Positions 58,621 to 64,000 of a stretch of 64,000 nucleotides of DNA are shown one piece after another. The notes under the pieces were generated by a model. The model did no database searches and was not told the origin of the DNA. It was given only the letters and a program-made list of their open reading frames with translations. Source of the stretch: Chamaea fasciata (Eukaryota > Chordata > Aves > Passeriformes > Sylviidae); NCBI GenBank assembly GCA_029207755.1, contig JARCOQ010000001.1:94592640-94656639 (forward strand). The letters run 5' to 3'. Position 1 is the stretch's first letter. Every line of letters begins with the position of its first letter. Both the position numbers and the translations under genes were made by a program.

Positions 58621-61242
58621 GTCTTAACCCTGCCTTTTTCTGTGTGAGACAGTCCCCCTCACCCTAATACCAATTTTCTGACAATTCTGACATATATGTG
58701 AGCACATGTTTGTGTACAAGCAATACTACTTTGTCTACTGCTCTCTGACTACTGGGGTTTTTTTTTAAGAACCTCTCCCACCGTTGTAGGCTCTCAGCTG
58801 CCACCTTAAGTCTCTTAATGCCCTCTGTGTTTCCTGCCCTCCTCCCTTTTTCTTCCTCCTTTCCATACTCCCCTTCCCTTAGCACATTTTCAGTTCTGGT
58901 TTTGACCATCTCTTCCCCTCCCCTCTCCAGCCCCAAACTGCCCCTGACAAACCAATGTGTTCATAGTGCGGCACTGTGAAGAGCATGCATTTGGATGAAC
59001 ACACCAGTGCAAGATCAGTGCCCCTGACAACTGTGCTGCAACTGTGCTACTGGTCTGGTCTCATCATATTGCAAACCCTCCTGAAGGAAAAACGACTACC
59101 CTTACATGGTCTTGTAGCACAACAAGCCTACTGGGATTCCCATCCTAGCAGCGATTACAGGGATGCTATCCCCTTCCCCTTCTTCCCCTAATCCCCCTGC
59201 CACACAGCACGTCACACCAGCCCACAGCTCACACCAAGGTTGCAGCTGGACCCACCCACTGCTTGCCATGGAAATAGAGATCATCACCATCCCTGTGCCA
59301 CAGGGGTTTGGCAGAGTTCAATTCCTTAATTAAGGAATGTGTGTCTGTGACATGTTCAGGGTCTATGCAATTGTGAACTTGCAGTATCTCTGGTTTGGGA
59401 TGCTACATCTGGAAACATATGAGAATATTAGCTGAATATTAGCTGCAAGGTTTGCTCTTGAAGAGTTACTGCAGTTGAACACACACATTTACTGTGTATT
59501 ACTGCTTCCATCTGTGCAAGAAGAAAACCTAGATTATATGTCTGGAAAAGATGACAGAACTTTTGTATAGTTCTGAGTGAAAAGGTAGATGTTTTTTCTC
59601 AGTTCAATTTAGACAATGTAGCTACGTCTCATAAATAGGTATTTCTGTCCACTTTTCAGCTGTCACTGCATCACTAGAACAGATGAAGAGAAAGATATGT
59701 TCTGAAAGAATTAAAAAAGAAAAATAACCTTCTCTTCAGAAAAAATGGATATTTTCCTGAAGTGACCCTGCAAAAAAAAAAATACCAGGTTTCAGAAATG
59801 TTACAGATACAGGCTGAAGTCTAACACTCAGGATAAAAGTAGCACTTCTCTCAGATATGGCTAAGAGTGCTGGGTGCTAGCTATAGAAAATGCATTTTTC
59901 CTCCATTAAATCTTCCAGTGCAGGCTGGTTCTGTATCAGATCATATTAGTCATCCCAGAAATCTTCTGAAACATAAAACTGCCCTTTATTAGGAAGGGGA
60001 GAAAACAGAACTACTTCTCTGCTGCATTTGTGTGGAGCCTTTATCACACCTCCAGCGGCACTGCTGAACTCTACTTTTTGTTTATGTGTCAGTGGACAAC
60101 TGGGACTACTAAACATATGTGTATAAGCTTTAAAAAAGTGGCATCACAAACCGATACATACTACTTGAAGAACCCTTAAGCTTTTGTTAATCAAACTGTC
60201 TCCAGCAAGAGCTACATTCTTTGTACAGATTTAGCCATGCACAGTGCTATGCACTAGCACAGAAATTACAAGTATCAGTAAGATGTTGAGAGCGTGTATG
60301 TGTGTATGTGTCAGCAGCAGTTCAAAGCAGGATGTGTTGTTTTAAACTTGAATTGCCTGCGGCAATGCTATAGACCCTATAAGACTTTACTGTGTTGCAT
60401 CCTGACAAAAATGTCATGGAGCAAGAAACACCATCAGCACCTCACTGTGAAGACCAAACCAGAAAATAGCAAGCCAGTTGAATCAACCACATGCAGAGCT
60501 CAGGCCTGAGAGTTTTCTTCAGCTCTGTCACCACGTAAAACAGCTTGGGCATGAGGTGCAGCCAGAATGATGACCCCAGGCTCCCTGCTGTCTCCTTTTG
60601 CCCATGCTGGCACCCAAACTGCAAGCCAGACAGGACCTAATTAACAACTGTTTGGTTTTGTCAGGTACATTTTCAGATGAAACGAATTTCCTGATTCGAC
60701 GTGCAAAAATAAAATGGGAAGATGAAACAGGAGAGAGAGAAGGAAGGCTGAACTGACCTTCTGACAACCGCTTGCAGCTCTGTTGGCAGGATATGCTCTG
60801 GGGGCACACTGGCAGGGAGTGTGCCTTAGCACACAGGCCAAAGATGCAATATCAGGATGAAAGCTCCCTAAAGTCAAAAGCCACTTAAAATGCATCATGT
60901 AAACAATCTTTACAATACAGATTTTATACTGAGGGAGGAGGTGCAAATTAATTAAATGCATAGTCAGCATAAAAAGAAAGCTGAGGTACATTTCTGAAAT
61001 ATGGCAGCATCTCACGTGCAGCCACAGCATTGTTTTCTTATTGGTTCTGTGTTTTCACAATCCACTCTGTTTCAAAGGAAACTAGTATATCTTTGTTTTC
61101 AAAATGGAAAAAAGCAGTACTGGTTTTAATTTTCTGTCTAACTATGCTGTCACACGCACAAGGCACAGACACATACAAGTGAAACAGTCTGACAATTAAA
61201 ATCTTGCACTGCCATCCTGAGGTGAATGTTAGTAAAACATGA
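58621..61242. other. No gene recognised; one 11-bp tandem duplication
   Basis: GAATATTAGCT is duplicated head to tail at 59423-59433 and 59434-59444. The minus strand at 58664-58936 is purine-rich and open because of a pyrimidine-rich + strand. The frame at 60294-60509 has no recognisable domain. If the open frame at 61243 is a terminal exon, its upstream exons were not found here. Confidence 0.45.
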
Positions 61243-61629
61243 GGTTGTTCTGCTCATAGATACGGGGATGATCCTCTCGGAAACGCGGAGGATACGCAGC
61301 AGAGCCAGCAGCAGCTCAGGCACCAAGAATTAGCTCTGTGTTACCCTGGAAAGCAGAGTAGAATCTCCAATGACATTATTTCTCATTATTCCTCCAGCAA
61401 TGCACTATTTTCTAGACACCTTTCAGAAGACACACAGTCCATCCCCAAGAATATAGGTTATTTTAAGGGAAAGTATTCTGGATTAGCAGTGAATAGCACC
61501 TATGACCACAGCAGGCCAGGTGAGGTAAGCACAGATGGGCCGGAGGGGAAACATCAGAAATCACTGAGAACTCGACGCGGCTTTAACAGGCAGTCGGGGG
61601 AATACTTTGGGCTTGATTTTGACCTATGA
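61243..61629 (+). CDS. Candidate terminal coding exon of an unidentified gene (partial)
   Basis: A + frame stays open for 128 codons, from just after an upstream stop (61240-61242) to TGA at 61627-61629, with no ATG in frame, so it would have to be joined by splicing. A possible acceptor is GTTCTGCTCATAG, ending at 61259; a second is CATTATTCCTCCAG at 61397. Donor-like sites (GTGAGG at 61520 and GTAAGC at 61525) would allow an alternative internal-exon reading of 61398-61519 or 61398-61524. The predicted peptide is polar, with a glutamine-rich patch (DTQQSQQQLRHQE), several serine/tyrosine stretches, a basic RTRRGFNRQSG motif and the C-terminus EYFGLDFDL. About ten CpGs fall in roughly 350 bp, many more than in flanking DNA, which favours an exon or CpG-bearing element. 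I do not recognise the family. Frames of this length also arise by chance in 64 kb, and no polyadenylation signal was found close by. Confidence 0.28.
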   Translation, partial: GCSAHRYGDDPLGNAEDTQQSQQQLRHQELALCYPGKQSRISNDIISHYSSSNALFSRHLSEDTQSIPKNIGYFKGKYSGLAVNSTYDHSRPGEVSTDGPEGKHQKSLRTRRGFNRQSGEYFGLDFDL

Positions 61630-63290
61630 AAAGTATAGTGAAGTTCACTTGTAAATAGGTCAGAAACTCCTGCTCACTGGCTAAATGAATTTTTTTCCAG
61701 TGAATCACTACTAGGCTTAAGAGGAAAAAAAAGGGGGGGGACAAGCCAAAAGGGCACAAAGTCAGCCAACAAGGGAAAGAGAGAAAAGGAGATGTCATGC
61801 AAATAATGTGCAAAGTATGCAGTTGAAAAGTAAAATGTTTACCAGATCTTGACCACAATTGAATTCTGTGTGAGGATAGTTCTAACTTGTGCTATCGCAC
61901 CTGATGCTAGTTTTTTCTACTAGACTATGATTTTGCTCCTATAAAAATGTGCATTTAGTATACTGAACATTGCCCCACATACATAACCTGTTTGCTTACT
62001 TTTCTAAGACAAGCATTTTTGTCGAACCGAGAAGAATAGAACACATGTATTTCTCCAAGAACCAGTGATGGAGTGGCTCATCACTACAGTGTGGCTTCTT
62101 AGCTTACTATATCTCCATCAGGGGACTAACCTTGTAAACATTTTCATAGTCTAGGACTGTGCACAACAAGAGCTAGCCTATCATGTGATGCATCAAAAGC
62201 TGTAAAAAGCTGGCACCTGGAGCAGAGAGGATCCCAACTGAGGATCATTGCTAACAGTTTCTCTCCTCTGTTTTAAAAGTGCCCATCAGCAAGATCAGGG
62301 GGGAGTCCAAACTTTGCCTTCCTCGAGAACAGATTATAAAAATATCTCCTGCAAAATATTCCTGAATGAGGAAAAAAAAAAAAAACAAACCCCTCAGTAC
62401 CATCCATATCCATACAGCAAGTTTTCAGATGAAGTAAAAGGGAGAAGATGATTTAGCTCTCAGCTTGTGCAGACATCCCCATTGCTTTTCATGTTTCAAT
62501 ATATGATTATGGGTTTATTAGTAATGTGTATGGAACCCCACATTTCCCAGTTCAGAGGCTCACAACTAATGCTACTGTCATAATTTGTGGGTTTTAAGAT
62601 CAGCTTATGAAGCTGACACATTTGTCTCTTACATAGTCTTCTTTGATCATTGATTGTCCTGTCTTCCCTCTTCTTCTTCAGATGTTCTTCTTTTCATCCC
62701 TGCTTTGCATTAAAAAATGGTGCTTGACTCACTCTCCTCACCTGGTAAGGACTTCTGTCTCCAGTATGTCTTTCCTCAGCAAGCCAACATACCAAATGAC
62801 TTTTTCGGGGTCCCTTCATTCAGCAGCTCCATGATGGATCATTTTTGATTCTGTTTATCTTCTTTGCAGTGCGGTGATTTTTTTGTTTGCTTAAAAATCA
62901 CAATTGACATCTTCTTTCTTCCCCCCCTACATAACTGCTTGGTTTTCTGAACTTTTCCCGATCCACAAAAAGCAGGGAAGTATTACCTTCAATCCTCATC
63001 TGAACATTGAATTTATATGTCCAATTTTGCCTGTGTAGAAGAAACAACATGATTTTTCTTTCCCAGTTCAGTACATCTTTTTTCTCCATTGCTCTAAATA
63101 AACATTTTTTTCTTGTTTAAGTAATAGTTATCTTACTCAGTATTTTCAATATTTGTTTCTTCTTAAGAACCACCCTATGGCACTCTGCTAGAACAAAGCA
63201 GTGGAGAAAGGCAAGTCCTTCCAGGTTTGGGGTGTAGTTCAGGCCCACCACCTGCCAGAGATGGTGCAAAAAATCACATCTGAAAAAAAA
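61630..63290. other. No gene recognised
   Basis: Unique DNA with A-runs (for example 62371-62384) and an A8G8-like run near 61722-61740. Small frames (62248-62451, 62643-62834) show no family signature. Confidence 0.5.
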
Positions 63291-63920
63291 CTCTCCTCTC
63301 CTCTCCTCTCCTCTCCTCTCCTCTCCTCTCCTCTCCTCTCCTCTCCTCTCCTCTCCTCTCCTCTCCTCTCCTCTCCTCTCCTCTCCTCTCCTCTCCTCTC
63401 CTCTCCTCTCCTCTCCTCTCCTCTCCTCTCCTCTCCTCTCCTCTCCTCTCCTCTCCTCTCCTCTCCTCTCCTCTCCTCTCCTCTCCTCTCCTCTCCTCTC
63501 CTCTCCTCTCCTCTCCTCTCCTCTCCTCTCCTCTCCTCTCCTCTCCTCTCCTCTCCTCTCCTCTCCTCTCCTCTCCTCTCCTCTCCTCTCCTCTCCTCTC
63601 CTCTCCTCTCCTCTCCTCTCCTCGCCTCTCCTCTCCTCGCCTCGCCTCGCCTCCCCTCCCCTCCCCTCCCCTCCCCTCCCCTCCCCTCCCCTCCCCTCCC
63701 CTCCCCTCCCCTCCCCTCCCCTCCCCTCCCCTCTCCTTTCTTTCCTTTTCTCATTTCCCCTTCCTCCCCTCCCCTCCCCTTCCCCTTCCCCCTTCCCCCT
63801 TCCCCCTTCCCCCTCCCCCCTTCCCCTTTCCCTCCCCCTTCCCCTTCCCCTTCCCCTTCCCCTTCCCCTTTTCTTTCTCTTTTTCTTTCTCTTTTTCTTT
63901 CTCTTTCTCTTTTTTTCCCC
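63291..63920. repeat. Giant polypyrimidine satellite block (CTCTC/CTCGC/CTCCC and C/T-rich)
   Basis: Over 630 bp the + strand is C or T at every position except four G and one A. 63291-63650 holds 72 pentamers: 68 CTCTC and four CTCGC (starting at 63621, 63636, 63641 and 63646). 63651-63730 holds 16 CTCCC units. After that come irregular CCCTT/CCCCTTCC motifs and then TTTCTTTCTC-type motifs up to the TTTTTTTCCCC end. An A8 run (63283-63290) forms the left border. The 227-codon minus-strand frame (63239-63922) is a translation of this repeat and not a gene. The true length in the genome may differ, since such arrays assemble poorly. Confidence 0.95.
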
Positions 63921-64000
63921 ACAATTTTGGCCTTACATAAAGGGAGCAGCAGGGTGAAAGTTGAAAAATTTGGACTCTATAAACCTTTCATACAAGTCTG

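Noticed and set aside
63239..63922. 227-codon minus-strand frame rich in Arg/Gly/Glu repeats
   Set aside because: It is a translation of the pentamer pyrimidine array; the period of 5 cycles through all frames and leaves few stops. No unique sequence supports a protein.

Overview
This window looks like non-coding DNA from a songbird (passerine) nuclear genome. The assignment rests on repeats visible in the sequence. There are six fragments of CR1, the dominant avian LINE, several with the typical TTCTATGA-type 3' end. There is a short retroposon with a tRNA-Ile-like head and a CR1-like tail (29791-29931), a combination I know from passerine SINEs. Two solo LTRs (8595-9307 and 12457-13230) resemble passerine endogenous-retrovirus LTRs. 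The DNA is mostly A+T-rich and CpG-poor. I found no operons, CRISPR arrays, rRNA genes, functional tRNA genes or complete protein-coding gene. Most long open frames fall in repeats or look like chance.

Layout. 1-7190 is unique-looking DNA with one weak candidate exon (4120-4222). 7195-7444 holds a decayed telomere-like (TTAGGG) block bracketed by two copies of a 27-bp motif. 8595-13230 is the retroelement-rich part: LTR, CR1, GC-rich unassigned DNA, CR1 with an (ATT)n array, an ancient MIR/L3-like tail, and a second LTR. 13798-15150 has another (ATT)n array, an old palindromic element and another MIR/L3-like tail. 15151-46600 is mostly unique DNA with two CR1 copies (19.6 and 27.2 kb), the tRNA-derived SINE and a second old palindromic element (43.9 kb). 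46601-46850 is an ancient LINE reverse-transcriptase remnant. 48.5-49.1 kb has a MIR/L3-like tail and an 82-bp perfect AT/CA palindrome. 52.0-53.3 kb has two opposed CR1 copies. 53.3-61.2 kb is largely unique.

Two places deserve most attention. At 61243-61629 a 128-codon open frame, without an ATG but with possible acceptor sites and unusually many CpGs, could be the terminal exon of an unidentified gene. At 63291-63920 there is a 630-bp almost pure polypyrimidine block, dominated by a 72-unit CTCNC array that grades into CTCCC and then other C/T motifs.

The features do not form a shared pathway. The window is best read as intron or intergenic DNA shaped by successive retroposon insertions and simple-repeat expansion. 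I did not recognise a previously undescribed biological system.
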